From NCBI RefSeq assembly GCF_014681765.1, contig NZ_CP061498.1:1860001-1924000 (forward strand): 64,000 bases of DNA. Direction: 5' to 3'. The notes under the pieces were generated by a model that saw nothing but the letters and a program-made list of their open reading frames with translations, was not told the DNA's origin and did not search any database. Both the position numbers and the translations under genes were made by a program. Shown here in pieces: positions 46,267 through 55,198 of this stretch. The stretch is from Roseicitreum antarcticum (lineage in GTDB: Bacteria > Pseudomonadota > Alphaproteobacteria > Rhodobacterales > Rhodobacteraceae). The first letter of the stretch is position 1; each line of letters starts with the position of its first letter.

Positions 46267-46743
46267 TCACTTTGTCACGGCCCATTCGAAAGTACGTTGC
46301 CGTTCCGAACGGTAGAAGTCTTCGATTGTCATTCCGGCCGGAACGCGGATCCCCGTATCATTCAGACCCTTCTGGAATCCGGCGAGGATACTATCTGTTA
46401 CGCCCTGCGTTGTCTCAACCAGCGCGGTGATAGCAGGCATATTATGGGTGTAGGCATAGTCGACAATCTGAGACAGCGGTATCTTCCGAGTCATGTGTTG
46501 CTGCCAAGTGTCACCAGGCTTAAGTACACCACCTGCTTCGGCAAGCTGTCGGTAGTTGACTGCACGCCCTTCGCGTGCTGCCTGAAGCAAAAATTCAATC
46601 CCTGCTTTGAAGTCGAATGATGTATTCCGTCTGGTCTGTTCTTCTATGGCCGCCACTGCCAGTGGAGCTTCGAGCTTTCCGGCTCGGCGGTGATTGTCGA
46701 TCAGATTCTGAATTTGCTGATCTGTTTTCGCTTTCATATCCAT
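46267..46743 (-). CDS. hypothetical protein, plasmid/island type
   Basis: A 158-residue protein (MDMKAKTDQQIQNLIDNHRR at the start, mostly helical and hydrophilic). I recognise no domain. It overlaps the next gene on the strand by 19 bases, so the two were probably cotranscribed before IS66 split the second. Base composition is lower in GC than in the catabolic block, as in the rest of this plasmid-like part. Confidence 0.6.
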   Translation of the reverse strand: MDMKAKTDQQIQNLIDNHRRAGKLEAPLAVAAIEEQTRRNTSFDFKAGIEFLLQAAREGRAVNYRQLAEAGGVLKPGDTWQQHMTRKIPLSQIVDYAYTHNMPAITALVETTQGVTDSILAGFQKGLNDTGIRVPAGMTIEDFYRSERQRTFEWAVTK

Positions 46744-46967
46744 AGTTCATGTTGCCAGTAGGCAGTTGATTTTGTCGAGGCTGTTTCAGAGGCCAGCAGA
46801 AACTATACCTACTACTTCGGACGGATACCCATAGACAGAGCAGACCGGCCAAAAACGGTCGTTTTTGTCCCTCTGCCCCTTCCCTACGTGAAACCAACGG
46901 CTTGAGCGGGCCAAAACCCTCATGACAAAACCTTTTGAGTTTTGGGACGTTTGTGTCACCATGAAAC

Positions 46968-47507
46968 ATGATTTTTGGTTATGCCCGCGTCTCAACAGAC
47001 GATCAGCTCCTAGATGCTCAGACCGACGCCCTGACAGCGGCAGGCGCGGAGCGCATTTTCTCGGATAAGATCAGCGGCTCGACCAGAAAGCGGCCGCAGC
47101 TCAACCAGCTCCTTGATCAGCTTCGTCAAGGCGACGTGATCGTCGTCACGAAGTACGACCGCCTTGCACGGTCGTTGCGAGACCTTCTTGATATCGTGGA
47201 AACCATCAAGGAGCGCGGCGGCGGGTTTCGCTCACTGGCCGAGGACATCAACACCACCACGCCCGCAGGTCGCCTGATCTTCCACGTCTTCGCATCTATT
47301 GCGCAGTTCGAGCGGGAAAGGATTTCAGAGCGCACCAAGGAGGGACTGGAGGCCGCAAGGAAGCGCGGTCGGGTGGGAGGCCGCCCCCCTGCCCTCTCAG
47401 CCGCTCAACGTGACGAGGTGCGCCGTATGCGCGATGAAGAAGGTCGACGCCTAACCGAGATTGCGCGGCTCTTTTGCGTGAGTGTGAAGACTGTAAGGCG
47501 CACATAG
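46968..47507 (+). CDS. serine recombinase (resolvase/invertase family)
   Basis: A complete 179-residue small serine recombinase. The catalytic serine is S10 within IFGYARVSTDDQ. KYDRLARSLRDLLDIV and FHVFASIAQFERERISERTK follow, and a C-terminal Hin-type HTH starts at about residue 137 (GRPPALSAAQRDEVRRMRDE, then TEIARLFCVSVKTVRRT). Such proteins resolve plasmid multimers or transposon cointegrates or invert DNA. The 224 bases upstream hold imperfect CCAAAAC/GTTTTGG repeats (46912-46952) that could be part of its recombination site. It lies beside the restriction-modification genes. Confidence 0.93.
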   Translation: MIFGYARVSTDDQLLDAQTDALTAAGAERIFSDKISGSTRKRPQLNQLLDQLRQGDVIVVTKYDRLARSLRDLLDIVETIKERGGGFRSLAEDINTTTPAGRLIFHVFASIAQFERERISERTKEGLEAARKRGRVGGRPPALSAAQRDEVRRMRDEEGRRLTEIARLFCVSVKTVRRT

Positions 47508-47647
47508 ATATGGATACCTACTAAGCTTCGCTAACCCTACGTATAAATTTTTCCAAAAAATAACATTTTTATGGACTATATTCTTTATATGTTCTACTCT
47601 GGTTACCAAAATTAGGAGACCTACATGGCAACAGGCATCACCAAGCG

Positions 47648-48975
47648 GAGAGTGTCCGATCTTCTGTGTAACTGGGATCTGGTCCATGCTTCCTGAGAGG
47701 AGCAAGGACGATGACGATTTCCAAGGAACTGCTGGACGAACTTCTGAAGGGCTGCGAGCGGCCTGAAGATTTGCTTGGCAATAACGGCTTGATGAAAGAG
47801 CTGAAGATCAAGCTGATGGAGCGGATGCTGGGCGCCGAACTGACCGCGCACCTGGGCTATGAGGACGGCAAGGAGGCGCCGCCCGATCAGGTTAACCGCC
47901 GCAACGGCTCATCCGCCAAGAGACTAAAAGGCCAAGACGGCGAACTGCCGATTGCCGTGCCGCGTGACCGGGACGGCAGCTTCGAGCCTGAACTGGTGAA
48001 GAAGGGCCAGACCCGGATCGATGGGATGGACGACAAGATCATCGGGCTCTACGCCGCCGGTCTGACGGTGCGTGATATCCGCGCCCATCTCGAGGACGTC
48101 TATGGCCTTCAGGTCTCGCCTGACCTGATCAGCCGCGTCACCGACGCCGTGCTGGACGAGGTCCGGGAATGGCAGTCCCGGGCGCTGGACCGAATGTATC
48201 CCATCGTCATTTTCGACGCGCTCCGGGTGAAGATCCGCGATGCTGATAGCCGCATGGTGAAGAACAAGGCCGTGTATGTTGCCCTGGCGTCTCACGGGAC
48301 GGTGTTCGCGAGGTTCTGGGCCTGTGGATTGCCGAGAACGAAGGGCCAAATTCTGGCTGTCGGTGATGAACGAACTCAAGAACCGGGGTGTCCAGGATAT
48401 CCTGATTGCCGTCGTGGATGGCCTCAAAGGCTTCCCGGAAGCGATCACCGCCGCCTTTCCCGATGCCACAGTCCAGACGTGCATCGTTCATCTGGTGCGC
48501 CATTCCCTGAATTTCTGCGCCTGGAAGGATCGCAAGGCAGTCGCCGCCGATCTGCGCCTGATTTACGGCGCTCCAACCGCCGATCAGGCTGCCGCCGAAC
48601 TGGATGCTTTCGAGGAAAAATGGGCCGAGAAATACGCCTCCATCGCTCCGGCATGGCGGGCATGGCAGGAGGTGATCCCGTTCTTTGCCTTCGATCCGGC
48701 GATCCGCAAGATCATCTACACCACGAACGCCATCGAAAGCCTGAACCGTGTGATCCGCAAATCGATCAAGACCCGTGGTTCGTTCCCGACCGAGGAGGCT
48801 GCGACCAAGCTGATCTATCTGGCGATCCGCAATTTCGAGAAAGGTGGGCGGAATGTCCGGGAATGGTTTGCGGCCCGAAACCAATTCGCTATCATGTTCG
48901 ACGAACGCTTCAACGCGTGACTGTATCTGAAACCCGCATGGACCGGGCCAGATACACAGAGTTCATGACACTCCC
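47648..48975 (+). mobile_element. IS256-family element, copy 1 (1328 bp)
   Basis: The ends are GAGAGTGTC at 47648 and the complement of GGGAGTGTC ending at 48975. ACCAAGCG flanks both sides (47640-47647 and 48976-48983) as an 8-bp target duplication. It is almost the same as the copy at 55199-56531, but five bases shorter: two single-G deletions and one lost codon in the transposase gene. Confidence 0.93.
47711..48920 (+). pseudogene. IS256 transposase, two one-base frameshifts
   Basis: The start MTISKELLDELLKGCERPED matches the intact copy at 55254-56468. Near 48286 a GGG is reduced to GG and near 48344 a GGGG to GGG, so the middle is read out of frame for about 60 bases before the correct frame returns (FWLSVMNELKNRGVQDILIA). 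The DDE landmarks VVDGLKGFPEA and TTNAIESLNRVIRK are preserved. One arginine codon near 48658 is also missing. Confidence 0.9.
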
Positions 48976-50984
48976 ACCAAGCGCGAGCAGCACTCAGAGG
49001 ACTCGATTTCCGTTCTGGATTTCTATCGGGAATCGACCCCCTTGCCTCCAGGTGATGCGGAGGTCGTTCTCAGCTATCCTAACAAGGCAGAGCGTTCTGA
49101 TATCATCAAGTCAACGCCGCGCCAATTCCTGATAATGAATGGCGAAAGTGCCAAAAATATTAGTAGTATTCCAGAAAATTCTTTTATCCTCGATGATAAC
49201 TTCTTCGTTCTCAATGAGCTTATCCGCGAAGGCACGAAAGTTAACCTATACTATCTCGATCCTCCCTATGGCACGGGCTTTGACTTCCACTCGCGTGACC
49301 TCGAACACGCTTACAAGGACAGCATGGGGCCTGCCGCATATATCGAGTTTATGCGGCGGCGCTTGATCCTTATGCGCGAGACCATGGCCGATGATGGTTC
49401 AATTTATGTTCATATCGGCCATCAGATGCTTGGACATTTGAAGGTCGTGATGGATGAAGTTTTCGGCTCCGATAACTTCCGCAATCTCATTACACGACGG
49501 AAGTGCAGCAGCAAAAATTTCACCAGTAAACAGTATGCAAACATAAATGATTACATTCTTTTTTATTCCAAGACTAAATCTTACAAATGGAACAAACCAG
49601 GCATCGATCCTGAGCAGGATTGGATCGAGAGAGAGTATCCGAAGTTCGATAACATTGGGCGGCGCTACAAACTCGTTCCTGTTCATGCGCCGGGCACACG
49701 CAACGGTGAAACCGGCAAGCAGTGGCGCGGGATGATGCCGCCTCCTGGGAAGCACTGGCAGTATGTGCCCGACAAGCTTGAGGAGTTAGACCGACAGGGC
49801 GATATCCACTGGTCTCGCAATGGTAATCCTCGCCGCAAAGTCTATTGGTCCTCTGACAAAAAAACAGCGCTGACCGACTATTGGGACCAGTACCGCGATG
49901 CTCATCACCAAAGCATCAAGATCACCGGATACCCGACCGAGAAGAACCTTGCGATGGTCAAGATGATCGTCGGTGCCAGCTCGGATGAGGGCGATCTCGT
50001 AGTTGACCCGTTCTGCGGATCGGGGACAACGCTTCATGCTGCGCGAGACCTCAAGCGGCGCTATCTAGGCATAGACGCTTCTTTCAGCGCGGCTAAAGCC
50101 ACCATACGCCGTATGAGGCATGGTTTGGAGCGGATGGGCGACTACGTGAACAAGCACGAAAAGAAGGCTGAGAGCCCACCTCTTCCCTCGGCAAACCGGC
50201 AAGAAGAACAGGCTTGCGGCTTTGTGGTCGATAGCCAACTCTTCGATGCCTATCCGCAGGAAATTCAAGATATTTCTGAAGTTTAGCCTTCCAGCCAGTC
50301 CGGTGTGATGCGCGCTTCGGCCAATTTTAGGGTGACGACGCGCACGCGCCCGTCCCACTGGCCGTCAAGCGCGCAGGCTTCTTCCCAAGTATCGCCGTGT
50401 GTGAGTCCTGGCCCATCTGACAGGAAGATCAGCTTGAGGCGTGTTGGAGTCACTTGGTCGAAGGCTTTGGCCTTCTCGACTTTATTGGCGTTACCGCCAG
50501 TTCGGTCATCCGATTGTGCGCCGCCGCGCGTCGAGTCATAGCGTGCAAACCCTACCGCCAAGACCTCCTGATCGCTGTTACGTCGAACCACAAAATCACA
50601 TGGATAGGAGCCTTTAAAATCGGGGTAAATCGTTGATAGCTCAACATCACGCCCTGCCCCGCGCGGCCCTTCTATAGTGTAACGCTCGGCGAAGTGATCT
50701 TCGAACCAGTCGAAGAACTCACCTGTAAGCTGATATCCTTGCTGCCCGCGCGTGTCGTATTCCCCGACCAGAGCGGCCAAAGCATATTTATATTCCGTGG
50801 GAAGGTTCGCGAACTGCGTCTTTAGCTTGGAAATCGGTTTAAAGGTATGGCCATATGTATCGACCAAGGAAGCGGTACTGATCTTCTGTATTTTCTTTGT
50901 GGCCTCTGTGTCCAGAACTGGAGTGCCCCCACTGAAGTGGTCCACCAACTGGGATAGTATTATCCCATTTCAGGAGGACCAGAG

Positions 50985-51263
50985 ATGGCAGGAAAGCGAG
51001 ACAACCCCGAAGAGATCGTGCTGAAGCTGCGGCAGGTTGAAGTGCTGCAAGGGCAAGGACGTTCGATTGCTGATGCCGTTCGACAGATCGGCGTGACACA
51101 ACCGACCTATTATCGATGGCGCAAAGAGTATGGTGGCATGAGTCGAGATCAGCTCAAACGGCTGAAGGAGCTGGAGACTGAGAATACCCGGCTTAGGCGT
51201 GCCGTGTCGGATCTGACGCTGGACAAGGTGATCCTGACCGAGGCTGCACGGGGAAACTTTTAA
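50985..51263 (+). CDS. IS3 OrfA (HTH protein)
   Basis: A 92-residue DNA-binding protein. It has an HTH (AGKRDNPEEIVLKLRQVEVL, then IADAVRQIGVTQPTYYRWRK) and a C-terminal leucine-rich segment (LKRLKELETENTRLRRAVSD). It recognises the element ends. It ends in AACTTTTAAGC, where slipping back one base would continue into the orfB frame, as usual for IS3 OrfAB transposase production. Confidence 0.92.
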   Translation: MAGKRDNPEEIVLKLRQVEVLQGQGRSIADAVRQIGVTQPTYYRWRKEYGGMSRDQLKRLKELETENTRLRRAVSDLTLDKVILTEAARGNF

Positions 51264-51295
51264 GCCCTTCCCGCCGCCGTCGATGTATCGACCAT

Positions 51296-52111
51296 GTGCG
51301 GCAGACTCTCAGCTTATCAGAGCGCCGGGTTTGTCGCACATTGGGTCAGCATCGCTCGACACAGCGCAAGGTGCCTCTCGGCCTGCCGGACGAAGAACGG
51401 CTGACCGATGACATCATCGCACTGACAGAAGAGTTCGGACGCTATGGATATCGCATGATTACCGGAATGCTGAACAACAGCGGCTGGCATGTAAATCACA
51501 AGCGCGTCGAACGGATCTGGCGGCGGGAGGGGCTGAAAGTCCCGCAAAAACAACCCAAGAAGGGTCGGCTCTGGCTGAACGATGGGTCGTGTGTTCGGCT
51601 GCGACCGGAGCGTCCGAACCATGTCTGGTCCTATGACTTCGTCCAGGATCGAACCCATGACGGGCGGATCTTCCGCACGCTCAACATCATCGACGAGTTC
51701 ACGAAGGAGGCTCTGGTGATCCGTGTCAAACGCAAGCTCAATTCCGTCGACGTGGTCGACGCCTTGACTGACCTGTTCATCCTGCGCGGTCCGCCGGAAT
51801 ACATAAGGTCAGACAATGGCGCAGAATTCATCGCCAAGAAGGTGCGCGCCTGGATCGGCGCGGTGGGTGCCAAAACTGCCTTCATTGCGCCTGGATCGCC
51901 ATGGGAAAACGGCTACTGCGAGAGCTTCAACGCCCGATTTCGGGACGAGTTGCTGAACGGCGAGGTCTTCTCATCGCTGCGCGAGGCCCAAATCCTGATC
52001 GAGCGATGGCGTCGCCATTACAACACCGTCAGACCACACAGCGCTCTGGGATACCGTCCACCAGCGCCCAAAAGCATCGTCCCAATAGACCAAAGGCCAA
52101 CCATGCACTAA
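51296..52111 (+). CDS. IS3 OrfB transposase (DDE integrase core)
   Basis: A 271-residue rve-type integrase core. Acidic residues appear in VWSYDFVQDRTHDGR, YIRSDNGAEFI and YCESFNARFRDELL. The frame is open upstream to the end of orfA (reading LLSPSRRRRCIDHV before GTG 51296), so the active protein is probably the OrfAB fusion made by -1 frameshifting. No defects are visible, so this copy may be active. Confidence 0.92.
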   Translation: MRQTLSLSERRVCRTLGQHRSTQRKVPLGLPDEERLTDDIIALTEEFGRYGYRMITGMLNNSGWHVNHKRVERIWRREGLKVPQKQPKKGRLWLNDGSCVRLRPERPNHVWSYDFVQDRTHDGRIFRTLNIIDEFTKEALVIRVKRKLNSVDVVDALTDLFILRGPPEYIRSDNGAEFIAKKVRAWIGAVGAKTAFIAPGSPWENGYCESFNARFRDELLNGEVFSSLREAQILIERWRRHYNTVRPHSALGYRPPAPKSIVPIDQRPTMH

Positions 52112-52334
52112 CATTCAAACTGGACCACTCGTTGGGGGCAGACCACCGGATGTGTTCCCTACAACGGACGGGACCATCATTCGTGTGCGAGGAATCCTTG
52201 AAGAGCACCATCTACCAGCACCGTTAGACCCGGAGCTTGCGCGCCCGTTCCGCACATCCCTCGCTCGCTACATGTGGGCGCTTCTTGACGGGGGGCGGTT
52301 GATCGCGCTCTCATCAGCCAAAGTGAAAACCTTT

Positions 52335-52471
52335 CGTACTTTCACACACGATATGGCCAGATATGCTAAAAGTCACTGCAATTCGTACTTTCACACACAC
52401 TAAAGAGCCTATCGTACTTTTACCCACGTTCTTTCGTACTTTCACACACGCTGTATCGTACTTTCACACAC
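52335..52471 (+). repeat. five iterons, CGTACTTTCACACAC
   Basis: The 15-base unit starts at 52335, 52384, 52413, 52435 and 52457. Four copies are perfect; the one at 52413 has two changes (CGTACTTTTACCCAC). The last three are spaced 22 bases apart, about two helix turns, and all point the same way. Direct repeats of this size beside an AT-rich stretch and a DnaA box are the pattern of a Rep-protein-bound plasmid replication origin. Confidence 0.88.
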
Positions 52472-52570
52472 GGGCACGTAAAAAAAATTAACTAAATCAA
52501 TTTGTTACAGGCTGCTTTTTTGCTTAACACAGTTTCTAACACATATTTAACACTACAGCCTGTGGATAAC
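52472..52570 (+). other. AT-rich segment with a perfect DnaA box: probable oriV
   Basis: The stretch 52480-52560 is rich in A and T (including an A8 run and TTTTTTGC) and could melt easily. TGTGGATAA at 52561-52569 is the exact complement of the DnaA box TTATCCACA. Together with the iterons just before it, this looks like the origin of an iteron plasmid. No replication-initiator gene is recognisable next to it. Confidence 0.75.
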
Positions 52571-52740
52571 TCCAAGTTGTAACCGCAAACATTGCCTAAG
52601 ACATACCAAAATCTGAAGCTCTGCCTGTCTTGTATCTGGAACATTGAGTGACATGCACAATCCTGCAATACATTGCAAGAAACTGCATTATGTGATCCTC
52701 TGATCCGGTCAACATGTTACTCTGATGAGGCAGAACGAAG

Positions 52741-53121
52741 ATGAAGCTGGCGCATTTGGCCCTTTGGACACAGGATTTGGAGGCCGCTGCTGCATTCTGG
52801 CAAAGCTATTTCGATGCACAAATTGGTGACCGTTACGACAGCCGTAACAGGCCCGGCTTCGCATCCCGCTTCGTCCAGATCCCCGGCATAGAGGCGCGGA
52901 TAGAAATCATGGAGGGGCCTTGGGTCACACCGCACCCCGGAGAGACCAGCGGCTGGGCGCACGTTGCGTTGTCCGTTGGCAGCAAAATCCAAGTAGATGC
53001 TATTGCAAACAGGTTTCGCCTTGACGGGCTGCTCGTATCTGAGCCGCGCCGAACCGGTGATGGCTATTATGAAGCGGTGGTGCGCTCACCAGAGGGCACC
53101 CTGATCGAAATCGTGGAGTAG
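52741..53121 (+). CDS. VOC family (glyoxalase/dioxygenase fold) protein
   Basis: A complete 126-residue protein with two beta-alpha-beta-beta-beta modules: MKLAHLALWTQDLEAAAAFW, then SRFVQIPGIEARIEIMEGPW and WAHVALSVGSK, ending VVRSPEGTLIEIVE. Metal-site candidates are the N-terminal histidine (H4), the histidine in WAHVALS and the final glutamate. Possible roles are lactoylglutathione lyase-like isomerisation or drug binding. It is a single gene beside the plasmid-like origin and may have been a plasmid cargo gene. Confidence 0.85.
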   Translation: MKLAHLALWTQDLEAAAAFWQSYFDAQIGDRYDSRNRPGFASRFVQIPGIEARIEIMEGPWVTPHPGETSGWAHVALSVGSKIQVDAIANRFRLDGLLVSEPRRTGDGYYEAVVRSPEGTLIEIVE

Positions 53122-53438
53122 GTCGATCTTTTTGGATACCCGGGGCACCCCACAATTCTTGTCGTCGCCAAGCGTTGCTAGGCCGTCACACGTTCATTGT
53201 GCGTGATCCTTGGCTTGAACGCTGAGACCGCGTGATCTGCCCGAGGTGTGTTTCGCGGTGGTTGCTAGGGGCGCATAGCGGACCGTGGGGTCGGTCGATC
53301 GAATGGCAGCAAAGTCCGCAGTCCTTCCCTCCAGCCAACTAAAATGCTGCACAACGTGTCGAAAGGCGGGTTCGGTGAAGCTGCAACGCAGAATCTGGCC
53401 AGTCGCCCAAAGGCCGGTCAGGGCCGGGTGCGTTATCC
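53122..53438. other. 317-bp gap without a recognisable gene
   Basis: Only short frames without ribosome sites or known motifs are seen. The composition changes gradually from the lower-GC plasmid-like DNA to the GC-rich phage-like DNA that follows. The border of the plasmid-like segment probably lies here. Confidence 0.3.
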
Positions 53439-53846
53439 TTACCCCTGCGGCGTCACATCCTTCATCCCCTTTTGCAGCAATAAGGCCACCTGTTCGGCGG
53501 TGAATTTGAACCCTTGCCCATCGGGGATGCGCTCGGCCGAAACAGGATATTTCGGCCTGCGGGGGTCGATGCCGGTGATGCGGAACCGCTCGCGCCCGGT
53601 GGTGAACTGGCGACCATAGTCGAAAGGCGACAGGCCGAACGCCTCAGCCAGCGCCTCGAACCGCAGGCGCTCGGGATCAAGGGCGGTGCCATCTGGGAGG
53701 GGAATCGACACGCGGAAGGTGGCGTCAAAGCCCCAGCGCAAATCTACGCCGGTGATGTCGCGCGCTTCGACCAGAGCCTGAAGCAGACCACGGCAACGAT
53801 TGCACAGAAATTCGCGGCAAGTGGCAAAGGAAATGCTCGAGGCCAA
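53439..53846 (-). CDS. phage-associated hypothetical protein
   Basis: A 135-residue protein: MASSISFATCREFLCNRCRG at the start, TGVDLRWGFDATFRVSIPLP in the middle and FTTGRERFRITGIDPRRPKY near the end. It looks complete and resembles conserved small proteins in tailed-phage early regions of Rhodobacterales, but I cannot name a function. It lies head to head with the remnant phage genes on the plus strand. Confidence 0.55.
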   Translation of the reverse strand: MASSISFATCREFLCNRCRGLLQALVEARDITGVDLRWGFDATFRVSIPLPDGTALDPERLRFEALAEAFGLSPFDYGRQFTTGRERFRITGIDPRRPKYPVSAERIPDGQGFKFTAEQVALLLQKGMKDVTPQG

Positions 53847-53849
53847 AAG

Positions 53850-54020
53850 CGCACAGACGGCCCCACGTCCAGCGCGGACGAGAAGGCGGCGTACTACGCC
53901 AATCTGGTGAATTCAGAACGGTTTCTGCCCGCGAACACGATCAGCAACAGCATTCGTGATGCGATTTTGGCCCGTGGGCTGGTCACCCCAGAGCGCCTGC
54001 GATCGCGGGGAGTGTGGTGA
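53850..54020 (+). pseudogene. phage small-protein C-terminal fragment
   Basis: The plus-strand frame ending at 54020 reads ADEKAAYYANLVNSERFLPA, then NTISNSIRDAILARGLVTPE and a short tail. It looks like the C-terminal half of a small phage protein. The region before it is antisense to the gene at 53439-53846, so its N terminus is missing or hidden in that overlap. The stop codon sits next to the start of the methyltransferase. Confidence 0.4.
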
Positions 54021-54223
54021 ATGGCATGGTGTCACGTCCCCGGCACGGATTGTCCCTCTGCGCAGGCGGCGGAGGCCTTGATCTGGGCCTCATGCTCGCC
54101 GAACCCGGTTACCACACCCGATGCTTCGTCGAGTGGGAGGACTGGTGTCAACGCCGTTTGAACTTTCCCCAAAAGTGCCGAAGTAAAATTCCCCACTCTG
54201 GCGGGTCCGGTAATCAGCCGGGT

Positions 54224-55053
<830 letters not shown>

Positions 55054-55198
55054 GATCGCGCTCCCTCGGCCGCGAGACGTCGCCCCACGGCATCGTAGAA
55101 GGTCAGAGATCTGAGTGGGACACCAGTCGTTTGAGAGACGGGTCGCCGGACCGGTGGCGCCTTGCGATGCGCAGGATCGACACGGCGCTGGTTCTTGC

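Larger units (their letters stand above)
43128..46285 (-). pseudogene. hypothetical gene split by IS66
   Basis: Two minus-strand pieces, 46285-46114 and 43320-43128, become one continuous frame once the IS66 element and one 8-bp target copy are removed. The joined reading passes through VVVDHGTLSIEVKTRQHINS, then ESEISRWPVLMKTKGDADLF. The middle has a nuclease-like look (D, then EVK), as in restriction-endonuclease-fold proteins, but this is only a guess. The C terminus appears to lose homology after ALNITTM, where the MobC-like frame begins. It overlaps the upstream 158-residue gene by 19 bases. Confidence 0.65.
47625..50286 (+). pseudogene. adenine-specific DNA methyltransferase split by IS256
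   Basis: ATG 47625 with AGGAG upstream starts MATGITKR, and IS256 enters after eight codons. Removing 47648-48975 and one copy of the 8-bp duplication restores a continuous frame (MATGITKREQHSEDSISVLD onwards) through to 50286. Motif IV is LDPPYGTGFDF and motif I is VVDPFCGSGTTLHAARDL. This IV-before-I order marks a beta-class N6-adenine methyltransferase. All catalytic motifs lie in the 3-prime part (frame open from 49042), so re-initiation could still give an active protein. The stop overlaps the convergent nuclease gene by four bases. Confidence 0.85.
50925..52140 (+). mobile_element. IS3-family element, 1216 bp, apparently intact
   Basis: The left end TGCCCCCACTGAAGTGGTCC (50925) and right end GGACCACTCGTTGGGGGCA (to 52140) are imperfect inverted repeats with TG...CA termini. 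Flanking triplets are GAG and GAC, close to but not an exact 3-bp duplication. Inside are orfA and orfB with a one-base frame relation. The element interrupts the nuclease gene. Confidence 0.9.
50283..52180 (-). pseudogene. putative type II restriction endonuclease split by IS3
   Basis: The minus-strand piece 50924-50283 encodes about 212 residues (VLDTEATKKIQKISTASLVD at its start). A likely nuclease core follows: PCDFVVRRNSDQEVLAVGFA, then RYDSTRGGAQSDDRTGGNAN, with D and E residues spaced like a PD-(D/E)XK site. The N-terminal codons lie beyond the IS3 element: ATG 52180 gives MMVPSVVGNTSG, which joins in frame to APVLDTEA when IS3 and one 3-bp copy are removed. It converges on the methyltransferase gene with a 4-base overlap, the usual layout of a type II system. 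The nuclease family is inferred. Confidence 0.65.

Noticed and set aside
52152-52403. An 83-codon plus-strand frame next to the iterons, first considered as a replication protein
   Set aside because: Its C-terminal part is just translated iteron DNA, it shows no known Rep motif, and its start overlaps the displaced first codons of the minus-strand nuclease gene.
52335-52471. A CRISPR array
   Set aside because: The repeats are only 15 bases with short irregular spacers of 7 to 34 bases, and no cas genes are present. The DnaA box and AT-rich DNA fit a plasmid origin instead.
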